A stretch of 64,000 bases of DNA from Photobacterium angustum (GTDB taxonomy: Bacteria; Pseudomonadota; Gammaproteobacteria; Enterobacterales; Vibrionaceae), in the NCBI RefSeq assembly GCF_002954615.1, contig NZ_MSCJ01000003.1:496001-560000 (forward strand), read 5' to 3'. Both the position numbers and the translations under genes were made by a program. The notes below the pieces were generated by a model. That model saw nothing but the letters and a program-made list of their open reading frames with translations. It was not told where the DNA came from and searched no databases. Position 1 is the first letter of the stretch. Each line of letters begins with the position of its first letter. Positions 46,563 through 54,798 of the stretch are shown piece after piece.

Positions 46563-46588
46563 AAGTGGTGTAACTTGTTACACCACTT
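46563..46588 (+). terminator. Hairpin after the csp gene
   Basis: AAGTGGTGTAAC (46563-46574) and GTTACACCACTT (46577-46588) form a 12-bp perfect stem with a 2-base loop. The T-run on the plus strand is poor. Confidence 0.75.
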
Positions 46589-46779
46589 AATTAAAAAACT
46601 CCTTCTGCGTTACACTCTTCAAAATACTTTACTCATCTTCGTTTCACCCCTAGCAGTTTTGCTAATCGCCGTACTCATAATCTTCATTAAAAATTCATCA
46701 TGCTATAAAACTGTTGATATTTAGCTTTACTATTGTCATAGCTAGAATTCATCAACGCTACAATTTAAAGAGGTATATT

Positions 46780-46983
46780 ATGATTATCAACTTCAACGTT
46801 AATGATCTTAGCTGGAATGCATCTGTGCATCAGTTAAATAGTGATGTATTGCGCCGACATGTTTTAATTAACGGTAAGCTAGATACATTAGATGTTAATT
46901 TTACGTATTGTGAACAATCAGAAAAAGGCATTATTACTAATCACAATAATAAAGAGATTGGACACTTTTCAATTATTGATTAA
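46780..46983 (+). CDS. Small conserved protein, 67 residues
   Basis: The start at ATG 46780 has a good AAAGAGGT ribosome site; the open frame to 46714 lacks one and begins in AT-rich sequence. The product has a beta-rich pattern beginning MIINFNVNDLSWNASVHQL. No signal peptide or membrane helix. No family recognised. It follows the csp gene by about 240 bases. Confidence 0.55.
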   Translation: MIINFNVNDLSWNASVHQLNSDVLRRHVLINGKLDTLDVNFTYCEQSEKGIITNHNNKEIGHFSIID

Positions 46984-47490
46984 GGTTTGGAATAACATGC
47001 TTACTAGTCATGGTTTATTTGAAATAGAAAGGCAGATAGGGTTGTCTGCCTTAAACTAACAACCGTAGTATGTAAAAATCATCACTTTTCTATAGCTATG
47101 TTGGCTAACATACGCTTCCTTTACTTTCCCACTATTGCCAACAACAATCACTTCTTGCCTTGGCTATTCTGCAACTTCTCCTCCTCGTTAATAAAAACAT
47201 TTAATGCCACACTGATGCGATAAAGTGCATTCAATGACGTCATTACATATCATCACGATAAAAAGCAGTTCTCTCACAGTATTCACCTCTCAATGATGAT
47301 CCTTCGATGACGGCTTGATGTTCAACATACTTATTTTATCGATGATCCTGACACATTTATTCGTATCCATGATTGAAACTATATGTAGGCTACTTACTTG
47401 ATGAGCGTCATTCTTTATGTTTTTGTAAAGGGCTAAATTGATTTTGGCACTGCATCGAATGATCAAGGAAAGGTAACGTTTTGATAGTTA
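46984..47490. other. Intergenic stretch, no clear gene
   Basis: About 500 bases. AAGGCAGA and TCTGCCTT (47030-47053) form a hairpin without a T-run that may close the 67-residue gene. On the minus strand, a 29-codon ORF (47188-47277) with a GAGAGG site, encoding a Cys-containing peptide, is possible but weak. Otherwise nothing is seen. Confidence 0.4.
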
Positions 47491-47524
47491 TAAAAAAGCT
47501 GCAGAACGTTACGCTCTACAGCTT
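47491..47524 (-). terminator. Terminator of the 47544 membrane-protein gene
   Basis: AAGCTG (47496-47501) and CAGCTT (47519-47524), with partial pairing inside (AGA-CGT/ACG-CT), form the stem. On the minus strand, TTTTTTAT follows. Confidence 0.75.
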
Positions 47525-47543
47525 ATTAAACAGCAGTAAGATA

Positions 47544-48095
47544 TTAGTGATTTTCAGCTAGCTGTTGTTCTTGTGTCTGATGACGTGTCGAATATAGTTT
47601 GTAGCTCATGATAATAATCACTAGTGCTTTAATGATCATCATTTGTGGATTGCCATAATATCCTGCCATACCAACAAAACCTGATGTCAGCATTAACATG
47701 CGATAATTTTTCAGTGATGTCATATAAAGTGCCGCAACAATAACGGCTAAATCTAAATATTGTAATGCGACAGTAATCGTTGGCTCTGCAATGAAGGCAC
47801 TAATAGCAACGTAAGTTATATAGATAATAGCTGACGCCATAATGGCTGCGAGAGTGTGAACTATGACCTTTCCCATTTTGGTGAAGTCTTTTACATAGCG
47901 ATAAGTATTAATCGCATTAACAGAAAGGTTTAAAATTACTTTCGGCCACCACCCCATTAGAATTGACCAAACAGTATCATTTGTAGCAGATGCAAAAGCA
48001 GCATAGCGAGTGAATTTCATGCTGTTAAATATAGTAAGCAGGATATATAAGACGACGGAAGTCCAGCCTAATACTTCTTTTAATAGATCAACCAA
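47544..48095 (-). CDS. YgjV-like inner-membrane protein
   Basis: 183 residues with five to six hydrophobic segments. The start VDLLKEVLGWTSVVLYILLT and the arrangement of helices suggest the YgjV/Imp membrane family, with low certainty. It is divergent from the dctP gene, across a 464-bp region with a NarL-type palindrome. Function unknown. Confidence 0.6.
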   Translation of the reverse strand: MVDLLKEVLGWTSVVLYILLTIFNSMKFTRYAAFASATNDTVWSILMGWWPKVILNLSVNAINTYRYVKDFTKMGKVIVHTLAAIMASAIIYITYVAISAFIAEPTITVALQYLDLAVIVAALYMTSLKNYRMLMLTSGFVGMAGYYGNPQMMIIKALVIIIMSYKLYSTRHQTQEQQLAENH

Positions 48096-48559
48096 TGTAA
48101 ATATCTCTCAGTGATGTCATTGATAGTAATGACATTAATAGTGCTTGATTCTGTTTTTTAACGTTTAGGTAACATTAGTTACTTTTTGTTGCGCTAATTT
48201 CGATGGATCCTACCACAGTTGTCATTTCCATGACATTAGATGGAGCTTCATATTTCAACTAATTTCTTCTTATAAAGAATGAATCAAATGTTCTGAGTTC
48301 ACATAAATCGTATCTTGTGTGGTTAATCGTCATTGTGGACTTTTACGTATAAATACGTAGAGTTGGCTGTTTTTAAGTTGTTGATAAATATTGAAATAAA
48401 TTTTATTGATAGGTTCTTATACGTAGTGGTGCCTTTGTTTTTATTAACGATTTTTAACTTTTAATCCGTAGTCGTTCTCATTTTATCTTGTATAGCGTTA
48501 AGCCAAAGTATGTTTGAACATCATTTTGTAGCCTAATCATATAAAGCAAGGATGAGTGA
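48096..48559. promoter_or_regulatory. Divergent regulatory region upstream of dctP with NarL-like heptamers
   Basis: TACGTAT-AA-ATACGTA (48344-48359) is a perfect inverted heptamer pair with 2-base spacing, the 7-2-7 arrangement bound by NarL-type regulators. A further ATACGTA lies at 48419-48425 and a near-match ATCCGTA at 48464-48470. These are 201, 135 and 90 bases upstream of the dctP ATG. A NarL-family response regulator is encoded downstream of the TRAP operon. Binding is inferred. Confidence 0.5.
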
Positions 48560-49654
48560 ATGACTATTATTGGTAACGTAGTGAAACGAGTGGTGAAAAA
48601 AAGCCTAATCGTTGCACTTGGGTGTGTTGCTATGTTGGCAACAAGCGCACAAGCATCAGAAAAAGTATACCGTTTAAAATTAGCCGAAACATGGGGGCCC
48701 AATTTTCCGATCTTTGGCGATGCAACGAAGAATATGGCGGCGATGGCAGAAAAAATGTCTAACGGTCGTTTGAAAATTCGTATTGATTCTGCCAATAAGC
48801 ACAAAGCACCACTCGGTATTTTTGATATGGTGAAATCAGGTCAATACGACATGGGACATTCAGGCTCTTATTACTGGAAAGGCAAGGTTCCAAACACCTT
48901 ATATTTTACTTCTATGCCTTTTGGTATGACGCCTGCTGAGCAATATGCGTGGTTCTATCATGGTGGTGGTATGGAGTTGATGGAGCAAGTCTATTCACCT
49001 CATAACTTGCTATCATTTCCTGGCGGTAATTCAGATATTCAAATGGGAGGATGGTTTCAAAAAGAGATCAATACCGTTGATGATCTGAAAGGTTTGAAAA
49101 TGCGAATTCCTGGTTTTGCTGGTGAAATTCTTGCTGAAGTTGGTGCTAAACCAACCAATATTGCACCAGGAGAGCTCTATACTTCACTTGAGCGAAATAC
49201 TATTGATGCGCTTGAGTGGGTAGGCCCATCATTAGATTTACGTATGGGGTTTCATAAAATAGCGCCTTATTACTACACCGGTTGGCATGAGCCTGGATCA
49301 GAATTACAGTTCTTAGTAAATAAGCGCACATGGGAGCGTCTACCTGCCGATCTTCAAGAGATCTTACGTGTTGCAATGCGTACAGCCGCTTATGACATGT
49401 ATACCCAAGCGACCCATGCAAGCGGTAAAAACTGGTCAACAATTCAACAAACCTACCCTGATATAAAAGTGAAAGATTTCCCGCCAGCAGTAATGAAAGC
49501 ATTACGTGACGCGAATGATCGCCTCCTTGCACAACATGCAGAAGAAGATGAACAAGCAAAAGCGATTCAAAAATCACAAGCGGATTATCTAAATCAGGTA
49601 CGTTCATGGACCAATATATCTCATCGTGCCTACCTTAATAGCCAAGCGCAATAA
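48560..49654 (+). CDS. dctP: TRAP transporter substrate-binding protein, DctP/TakP-like
   Basis: 364 residues. A long signal peptide (cleavage near AQA, residue 32) leads to a DctP-type periplasmic binding protein. The NKHKAPLGIFDMVKSGQYDM motif (about residues 75-94) and the TSLERNTIDALEWVGPSLDL segment (about 210-229) are conserved features; the EWVGP and Y-Y-Y-x-G-W-H-E-P motifs point to the TakP-like clade, which binds 2-oxo acids. It delivers substrate to DctQM. It starts the TRAP operon. Confidence 0.9.
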   Translation: MTIIGNVVKRVVKKSLIVALGCVAMLATSAQASEKVYRLKLAETWGPNFPIFGDATKNMAAMAEKMSNGRLKIRIDSANKHKAPLGIFDMVKSGQYDMGHSGSYYWKGKVPNTLYFTSMPFGMTPAEQYAWFYHGGGMELMEQVYSPHNLLSFPGGNSDIQMGGWFQKEINTVDDLKGLKMRIPGFAGEILAEVGAKPTNIAPGELYTSLERNTIDALEWVGPSLDLRMGFHKIAPYYYTGWHEPGSELQFLVNKRTWERLPADLQEILRVAMRTAAYDMYTQATHASGKNWSTIQQTYPDIKVKDFPPAVMKALRDANDRLLAQHAEEDEQAKAIQKSQADYLNQVRSWTNISHRAYLNSQAQ

Positions 49655-49743
49655 GTCTGTTTAAATAAGGACGTTATTATCCTTCCATTTATGCATATAA
49701 GATCGCTGTTATGCGTATTTGGTGGGATTCCATGGAGTAAGGA

Positions 49744-50277
49744 ATGAAAAGTCTGATTACGCTAGAGCGTTTTTTTAATCGTATTGGTGATGTACTTGGT
49801 TGGTTTGCCAGTATCCTATTTTTATTATTATTAGTTAATGTCGTTTATGACGTTGTTATGCGTTATGTTTTTAATGATGTTTCCATTGCCCTTCAAGAAA
49901 TGGAATGGCACCTGTTTTCTGCTGTATTTTTACTTGGCGTTCCTTACGCGATCCGTTCTGCGGGACATGTTCGTGTTGATGTTTTTTATGAGCGTCTATC
50001 CCGTAAAAGCCAAGCGATAATCGATATTTTAGGCACACTATTCTTTCTATTACCTTTCTGTTTACTGGTGACATCGTATGGGATTGATTTCGCCAAAGAG
50101 AGCTATGCATTAGGCGAAACATCTGGCGATCCTGGTGGTCTTGCTTATCGATGGATAATTAAAGCAATGATCCCTCTCTCATTTGGTTTAATGGCGATCA
50201 GTGGTTTAGGGCTGGTTGTTCACTCATTAAATACCTTATTTAATCCGCAGCACGCGGCACTAAAACAAGATCAGTAA
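49744..50277 (+). CDS. dctQ: TRAP transporter small permease DctQ
   Basis: 177 residues with four membrane helices (about 18-42, 55-70, 92-112 and 135-155). The size, position between dctP and dctM, and the YDVVMRYVFN motif near residues 36-45 are typical of DctQ, the small four-helix subunit. It works with DctM and DctP in sodium-coupled uptake. dctM starts 12 bases later. Confidence 0.92.
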   Translation: MKSLITLERFFNRIGDVLGWFASILFLLLLVNVVYDVVMRYVFNDVSIALQEMEWHLFSAVFLLGVPYAIRSAGHVRVDVFYERLSRKSQAIIDILGTLFFLLPFCLLVTSYGIDFAKESYALGETSGDPGGLAYRWIIKAMIPLSFGLMAISGLGLVVHSLNTLFNPQHAALKQDQ

Positions 50278-50289
50278 AGGAATACGTCA

Positions 50290-51576
50290 ATGATCGGAAT
50301 CGTGATGTTTTTTGTCGCACTATTTGCTTTATTACTGGGCTTTCCTGTGGCATTTACTTTCGGCGGAATAGCTTTAATTTTTGGGGTATGGGCTGAAGGT
50401 TTCGACATGTTTGCATTTATGCCTTATCGCATTCAGTCAATCATGGAAAATACGGTACTTATGGCGGTACCACTGTTTGTTTTTATGGGCTTAGTACTCC
50501 AGAAAACCCGTTTAGCCGAGCAGCTATTAGAATCGATGGGGCGTCTGTTTGGTGGAGTTCGTGGTGGTATTGCAATTTCGACTGTACTAGTCGGCGCATT
50601 ATTAGCGGCATCAACGGGTGTGGTAGGCGCATCTGTTGTTGCGATGGGGCTTATCTCATTACCCGTCATGCTCAAATATAATTATGATAAAGGCCTTGCG
50701 TGTGGAACCATCTGTGCTTCGGGGACATTAGGACAAATTATTCCACCTTCGATTGTATTAATACTATTGGGCGATGTGCTAGGTGTCCCTGTTGGTGATC
50801 TATTTCAAGCTGCTATTTTACCGGGCTTTGTATTGGTAGGTGCGTACGTCGCTTATATTTTAATTTATGCCAAGCTTAACCCTGACGCGGCGCAGCCAAT
50901 TGAACGAGATGACAGTATTAGTCGTTCGCAAGAGGTTTTTACTGCTTTAAAAGCGGTTATTCCGCCATTAGCGTTAATTATCGTGGTGCTAGGTTCTATT
51001 TTTGCTGGTATTGCAACGCCAACAGAGTCAGCGGCGTTAGGTGGATTTGGTGCGATTGTATTAGCTATTTTATATCGTATGTTTAGTTGGAAAATGATCT
51101 ATGAGGCAGCAAAAGAAACGGTAAAAGTTACGGCAATGGTTTTTGCTATTTTGTTAGGTGCAACCGCATTTTCGATGGCATTTACCTACACTGGTGGTGA
51201 TTACTTGGTTGAAGAATGGATGATGGCGATACCCGGTGAAAAGTGGGGATTTTTGATCATTACTATGCTGGTTATCTTAATTCTTGGTTTCTTTATCGAC
51301 TTTGTTGAGATCTGTTTCATTATCGTACCGATTTTAGCGCCTGTTGCTGAAGCGATGGGATTGAATATGACTTGGTTTGCCATACTTGTTGCAATGAATT
51401 TGCAGACTTCATTCTTAACACCACCATTTGGCTTTAGTTTGTTTTACTTGAAAGGTGTAGCACCTGCGGGCGTCACGACACGTGATATTTACCGTGGAGT
51501 TATGCCGTTTATTGCTATTCAAATTGCGGTATTGGCTTCCATTTTGATTTTCCCGAATTTCTATGGCATGGGTTAA
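50290..51576 (+). CDS. dctM: TRAP transporter large permease DctM
   Basis: 428 residues with 11-12 membrane helices and the DctM family's conserved ASTGVVGASV (about residues 97-106), GTLGQIIPPSIVLIL (about 144-158) and ATPTESAALG segments. It is the substrate- and Na+-transporting subunit. It follows dctQ by 12 bases. A hairpin terminator (51629-51655) lies between it and the sensor kinase gene. Confidence 0.94.
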   Translation: MIGIVMFFVALFALLLGFPVAFTFGGIALIFGVWAEGFDMFAFMPYRIQSIMENTVLMAVPLFVFMGLVLQKTRLAEQLLESMGRLFGGVRGGIAISTVLVGALLAASTGVVGASVVAMGLISLPVMLKYNYDKGLACGTICASGTLGQIIPPSIVLILLGDVLGVPVGDLFQAAILPGFVLVGAYVAYILIYAKLNPDAAQPIERDDSISRSQEVFTALKAVIPPLALIIVVLGSIFAGIATPTESAALGGFGAIVLAILYRMFSWKMIYEAAKETVKVTAMVFAILLGATAFSMAFTYTGGDYLVEEWMMAIPGEKWGFLIITMLVILILGFFIDFVEICFIIVPILAPVAEAMGLNMTWFAILVAMNLQTSFLTPPFGFSLFYLKGVAPAGVTTRDIYRGVMPFIAIQIAVLASILIFPNFYGMG

Positions 51577-51628
51577 TATTGATAATGTGATCTATAAAAG
51601 TAAAAAATGATAATAAGTTGTTAAGATA

Positions 51629-51655
51629 AGCTGGTGGTAAAACATCAGCTTTTTG
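51629..51655 (+). terminator. Terminator between dctM and the sensor kinase
   Basis: AGCTGGTG (51629-51636) and CATCAGCT (51643-51650) pair with one G-T, then TTTTG. It is partial insulation; some read-through into the kinase is plausible. Confidence 0.75.
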
Positions 51656-51671
51656 CTGTTTGGAGGTCTCT

Positions 51672-53039
51672 ATGCCATTAAAAGCAAAACTGATCTTATT
51701 AACCTTATTACCGTTACTGATTGTGACTGCCAGTATTAGTTGGATATCGATTTATCAGGCGAAAACCTTAGGTCAGAAAGAAGTGATGGTTTTTCGAGAA
51801 AGTTTAATTGATGCCAAAGAAGCTGCATTAAAAGATAGCGTAGATCTTGCCTTAAATGCCATCTCTCATATTTACCACGACTCTACAATTGATGTTGATA
51901 TAGCGCAGCAACGTGTTAAAGCAATATTGACTAATTTACGTTATGGGACAGATGGTTACTTTTTTGTTTATGATAAAAATGGGGTCAGTTTAGTCCATCC
52001 GATCATGCCTGAGTTGATCGGTAAAAATCTTATTAATATACAAGATGAACAAGGTGATTTTTTAATTGCCTCTTTGTTATCACAAGCACAAAGCGGGGGC
52101 GGCTATCATCAGTATTTATGGCAGAAACCATCAACGGGAGAAACGGTTAATAAGTTAAGTTATTCCGCATGGTTAGATAAGTGGGATTGGATGATTGGTA
52201 CCGGACTCTATATTGAAGATGTTAGCCAAGATGTCGCGACTATGCAGCAAGCGATTAACCATAATATTGATACGATCTTCTTTTCCATTGTGGTGATATT
52301 AACAGTAACTGTCGCAGTAATTATCGTGATCACATTAGCAATTAACTTACATGAACATCGATTGGCTGACAGAAATCTTAAAGAGTTAGCGCATAAAACT
52401 GTACTATTTCAGGAAGCTGAAAAAAAACATGTCGCACGAGAATTACATGATGGGATCAATCAGCTATTAGTCTCAAGTAAATGTCACTTAGAGTTACTTA
52501 GTCTTCAGTCCATTGATGTAAAGTTTGTCGATTACCTGAATAAATCGATGCATTCATTAACATTAGCGATTAATGAAGTAAGACATATTTCGCATAAATT
52601 ACGCCCAAGCTCTCTGGATGATATTGGTTTAGAAGCGGCACTCACAACATTATTACAAGACTATCAATCTCACGCCGGTACATCAGTTGATATGTTATTT
52701 GATACAAAGGCTGGAAAGCTAGATTCTGATGTTGCAACAACACTTTATCGGGTTGTACAAGAATCACTGAATAATATTGTTAAGCATGCAGATGCGACGC
52801 ATGTTGAAGTGCATTTGAAACAACTTGGAAAGTTATTGCAATTGATCATTCGAGATAATGGAAAAGGGTTTGATAGCCAAAATCGTTATCATTTAAAAGG
52901 GATTGGTTTGCGAAATATGCGCGAGCGAGTGGAGTTTATTGGTGGAGAGTTTGATCTTAATAGTGAGCCCGGATTTGGTACTGAACTCACCGTTTTATTA
53001 AACTTGGATGGTTTAGTGTATGACAGAACAAACGATTAA
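51672..53039 (+). CDS. Cache-domain histidine kinase, HisKA_3 type
   Basis: 455 residues from ATG 51672, which has a perfect GGAGGT site; the frame also extends to a TTG at 51660. Membrane helices near 8-25 and 205-228 flank a single-Cache periplasmic sensor (DGYFFVYDKNGVSLVHP, FVNxLSYSAWLDKWDWMIGTGLYIED type signatures). The HisKA_3 motif ARELHDGINQLL has the phospho-acceptor H259, followed by a HATPase domain with DNGKGF and GIGLRNMRERV. It overlaps the response regulator gene by 20 bases. It likely senses the TRAP substrate. Confidence 0.9.
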   Translation: MPLKAKLILLTLLPLLIVTASISWISIYQAKTLGQKEVMVFRESLIDAKEAALKDSVDLALNAISHIYHDSTIDVDIAQQRVKAILTNLRYGTDGYFFVYDKNGVSLVHPIMPELIGKNLINIQDEQGDFLIASLLSQAQSGGGYHQYLWQKPSTGETVNKLSYSAWLDKWDWMIGTGLYIEDVSQDVATMQQAINHNIDTIFFSIVVILTVTVAVIIVITLAINLHEHRLADRNLKELAHKTVLFQEAEKKHVARELHDGINQLLVSSKCHLELLSLQSIDVKFVDYLNKSMHSLTLAINEVRHISHKLRPSSLDDIGLEAALTTLLQDYQSHAGTSVDMLFDTKAGKLDSDVATTLYRVVQESLNNIVKHADATHVEVHLKQLGKLLQLIIRDNGKGFDSQNRYHLKGIGLRNMRERVEFIGGEFDLNSEPGFGTELTVLLNLDGLVYDRTND

Positions 53040-53664
53040 AATTGTGATAGTCGATGATCATCAAGTGGTGATTGATGGTTTTATGGCAAGGTTACAATTA
53101 GAGCCTGATATCGAGGTCATTGGTACTGCAAGCAATGGTTTAGAGGCACTAGATACCGTCAGTTATCTTCAACCTGACGTTATTTTAATGGATATCAGTA
53201 TGCCCATCATGAACGGTATTGATGCAACAGAGCAAATTAAAAAAACACTCCCTAATGCAAAAGTATTGATGCTGACGATGCATGATAACCGTGAATATAT
53301 TATGAAGGTGATGCAGGTTGGTGCAATGGGTTATATGTTGAAAGAAATTTCGGCAGAAAAAATGGTTCAAGCGATTAAAACGGTGAATCAAGGAGCGACA
53401 TATTTTTGTGAAACGACGAGCCAAACCATTTTTACTCAGACATCTTCACCAGTGAAAAGTCCTGATATTAATCCTTTAAGTCGCCGAGAAGAAAGGGTAC
53501 TGAAACATGTCGCGCAAGGATTAAGTAGTAAGCAAATTGCTAAAGCATTAGAGATTAGTTATCGGACCGTTGAGACGCATCGTCAGAATATAAAACATAA
53601 GCTTGAATTGCATTCAACAGCCGAGTTAGCGAAATATGCATTAGAAAAAGGGCTTATTAAATAG
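53020..53664 (+). CDS. NarL/FixJ-family response regulator
   Basis: 214 residues. The receiver domain has the acidic pair D12/D13, phospho-acceptor D58 in ILMDISMP and K108 in MLKEIS. The C-terminal LuxR-type HTH (about 148-210) includes LSRREERVLKHVAQGLSSKQIA and YRTVETHRQNIKHKL. It overlaps the kinase gene by 20 bases, so the pair is one operon. It is probably the regulator acting on the TRAP operon; candidate NarL-type sites lie upstream of dctP. Confidence 0.92.
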   Translation: MTEQTIKIVIVDDHQVVIDGFMARLQLEPDIEVIGTASNGLEALDTVSYLQPDVILMDISMPIMNGIDATEQIKKTLPNAKVLMLTMHDNREYIMKVMQVGAMGYMLKEISAEKMVQAIKTVNQGATYFCETTSQTIFTQTSSPVKSPDINPLSRREERVLKHVAQGLSSKQIAKALEISYRTVETHRQNIKHKLELHSTAELAKYALEKGLIK

Positions 53665-53743
53665 TATTGCTAATGTACTTTGAGCGTTATTCGAAGTGGT
53701 CGTACAGATAATAAGCATCTGATAAAAATAATGAATAAAGATG

Positions 53744-53772
53744 TTTACAAGCTCAGCTTAACTACGTATTAT
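53744..53772 (+). promoter_or_regulatory. Promoter of tRNA-Ser copy 1 and tRNA-Asp
   Basis: TTTACA (53744-53749), 17-base spacer, TATTAT (53767-53772), then a GC-rich discriminator CGCGG. The same geometry occurs before the other two tRNA-Ser copies. Confidence 0.8.
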
Positions 53773-53782
53773 TCGCGGCATT

Positions 53783-53873
53783 GGAGAGATGGCTGAGTGG
53801 TTGAAAGCACCGGTCTTGAAAACCGGCATACGTTTATAGCGTATCTAGGGTTCAAATCCCTATCTCTCCGCCA
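53783..53873 (+). tRNA. tRNA-Ser(UGA), copy 1
   Basis: 91 bases. The acceptor arms GGAGAGA and TCTCTCC pair, with G discriminator and encoded CCA. The anticodon loop CTTGAAA (anticodon TGA) sits on the stem CCGGT/ACCGG, and a long variable arm (GCATACG...CGTATC) is typical of Ser. The same 91-base sequence occurs at 57937 and 59586. It is followed by tRNA-Asp, so this unit is dicistronic. Confidence 0.97.
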
Positions 53874-53912
53874 TATTCTAGAAGTTCGATTTATCGGGTT
53901 TCATAAAGAATT

Positions 53913-53989
53913 GGAGCGGTAGTTCAGTTGGTTAGAATACCGGCCTGTCACGCCGGGGGTCGCGGGTTCGAGTCCCGTCCGCTCCGCCA
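53913..53989 (+). tRNA. tRNA-Asp(GUC)
   Basis: 77 bases. The acceptor arms GGAGCGG and CCGCTCC pair, with G discriminator and encoded CCA. The anticodon loop CTGTCAC (anticodon GTC) gives Asp. It follows tRNA-Ser copy 1 by 39 bases and is closed by a terminator. Confidence 0.97.
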
Positions 53990-53997
53990 ACACAACG

Positions 53998-54027
53998 AAG
54001 CCTCGTCAGTAATGACGGGGCTTTTTT
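53998..54027 (+). terminator. Terminator of tRNA Ser-Asp unit
   Basis: AGCCTCGTCA and TGACGGGGCT pair with one G-T, around GTAA, then a six-T run. Nearly the same hairpin ends the other two tRNA-Ser units. Confidence 0.93.
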
Positions 54028-54112
54028 GTATATAAAATCTATGTTGTTACTAAAATGTGATAGTTTCTGTATGCAGAAAACCTGCTATTCACACTGTAAA
54101 TCAATAGTATAG

Positions 54113-54143
54113 TAAAAGCCAAACAACCACCTGTTTGGCTTTA
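54113..54143 (-). terminator. Terminator of curA-gst
   Basis: AAAGCCAAACA (54115-54125) and TGTTTGGCTTT (54132-54142) form a perfect 11-bp stem. The minus strand continues TTTTAC. It lies after the glutathione transferase stop. Confidence 0.9.
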
Positions 54144-54152
54144 GAGGTTGGT

Positions 54153-54776
54153 TTATTCGCCGTTGTACTGCAACTCTAACGCTTGAGCTGTTTGGTAGCC
54201 TTGATGCGTTTGTAGCTGCTCTGCGTAACGTTGAATATTTGGAAACGCAGCTAATACGCCATAGTTGCCAAGGATTTCAGCAATAAATGACATCATGAAA
54301 TCGGCCCCCGTTAAACGCTCTTCTACAAGATAAGTTTTATCAGCTAACCGTTGATCAAAATATTGCATTACTTTCTGAGTTTCCATGTCAGCATAATCAC
54401 CAAGGAAATTCATTTTTGCACCATCTTTGGTGACAAACATCTTTAAAAGTAACGGTAAAATGGCTGAACTTTCGGCAAAATGCAGCCATTGAATATAATC
54501 AATATAGGCTTGAGTGCCACGTTCTGGCATAAATTTACCGTTACCGTAAGTTTCAATTAAATATTCTGTAATAGCGCCTGATTCGGTAATTATCATTCCG
54601 TTATCTTCCAATACCGGTGATTTACCTAGTGGATGAACACTTTTAAGTTCTGGTGGCGCAAGAAATGTGACTTTGTCTCGGCAATAAGGTTGAATTTTAT
54701 ATTCAACACCTAGCTCTTCAAGTAGCCAGATAATACGCTTTGAACGAGATTGATTAAGGTGGTGCAATATGATCAT
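54153..54776 (-). CDS. Glutathione S-transferase family protein
   Basis: 207 residues. The N-terminal thioredoxin-like domain (about 1-80) starts with MIILHHLNQSRSKRIIWLLEE and has the PVLEDNGMIITESGAI segment (E-S of the gamma-glutamyl site), followed by the helical C-terminal domain (about 85-200). It lies 22 bases after curA on the minus strand and shares its terminator, so it is probably part of the NemR-regulated unit that detoxifies electrophiles. Confidence 0.88.
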   Translation of the reverse strand: MIILHHLNQSRSKRIIWLLEELGVEYKIQPYCRDKVTFLAPPELKSVHPLGKSPVLEDNGMIITESGAITEYLIETYGNGKFMPERGTQAYIDYIQWLHFAESSAILPLLLKMFVTKDGAKMNFLGDYADMETQKVMQYFDQRLADKTYLVEERLTGADFMMSFIAEILGNYGVLAAFPNIQRYAEQLQTHQGYQTAQALELQYNGE

Positions 54777-54798
54777 TGTAAGTCCTTTTTAGGTTTAG

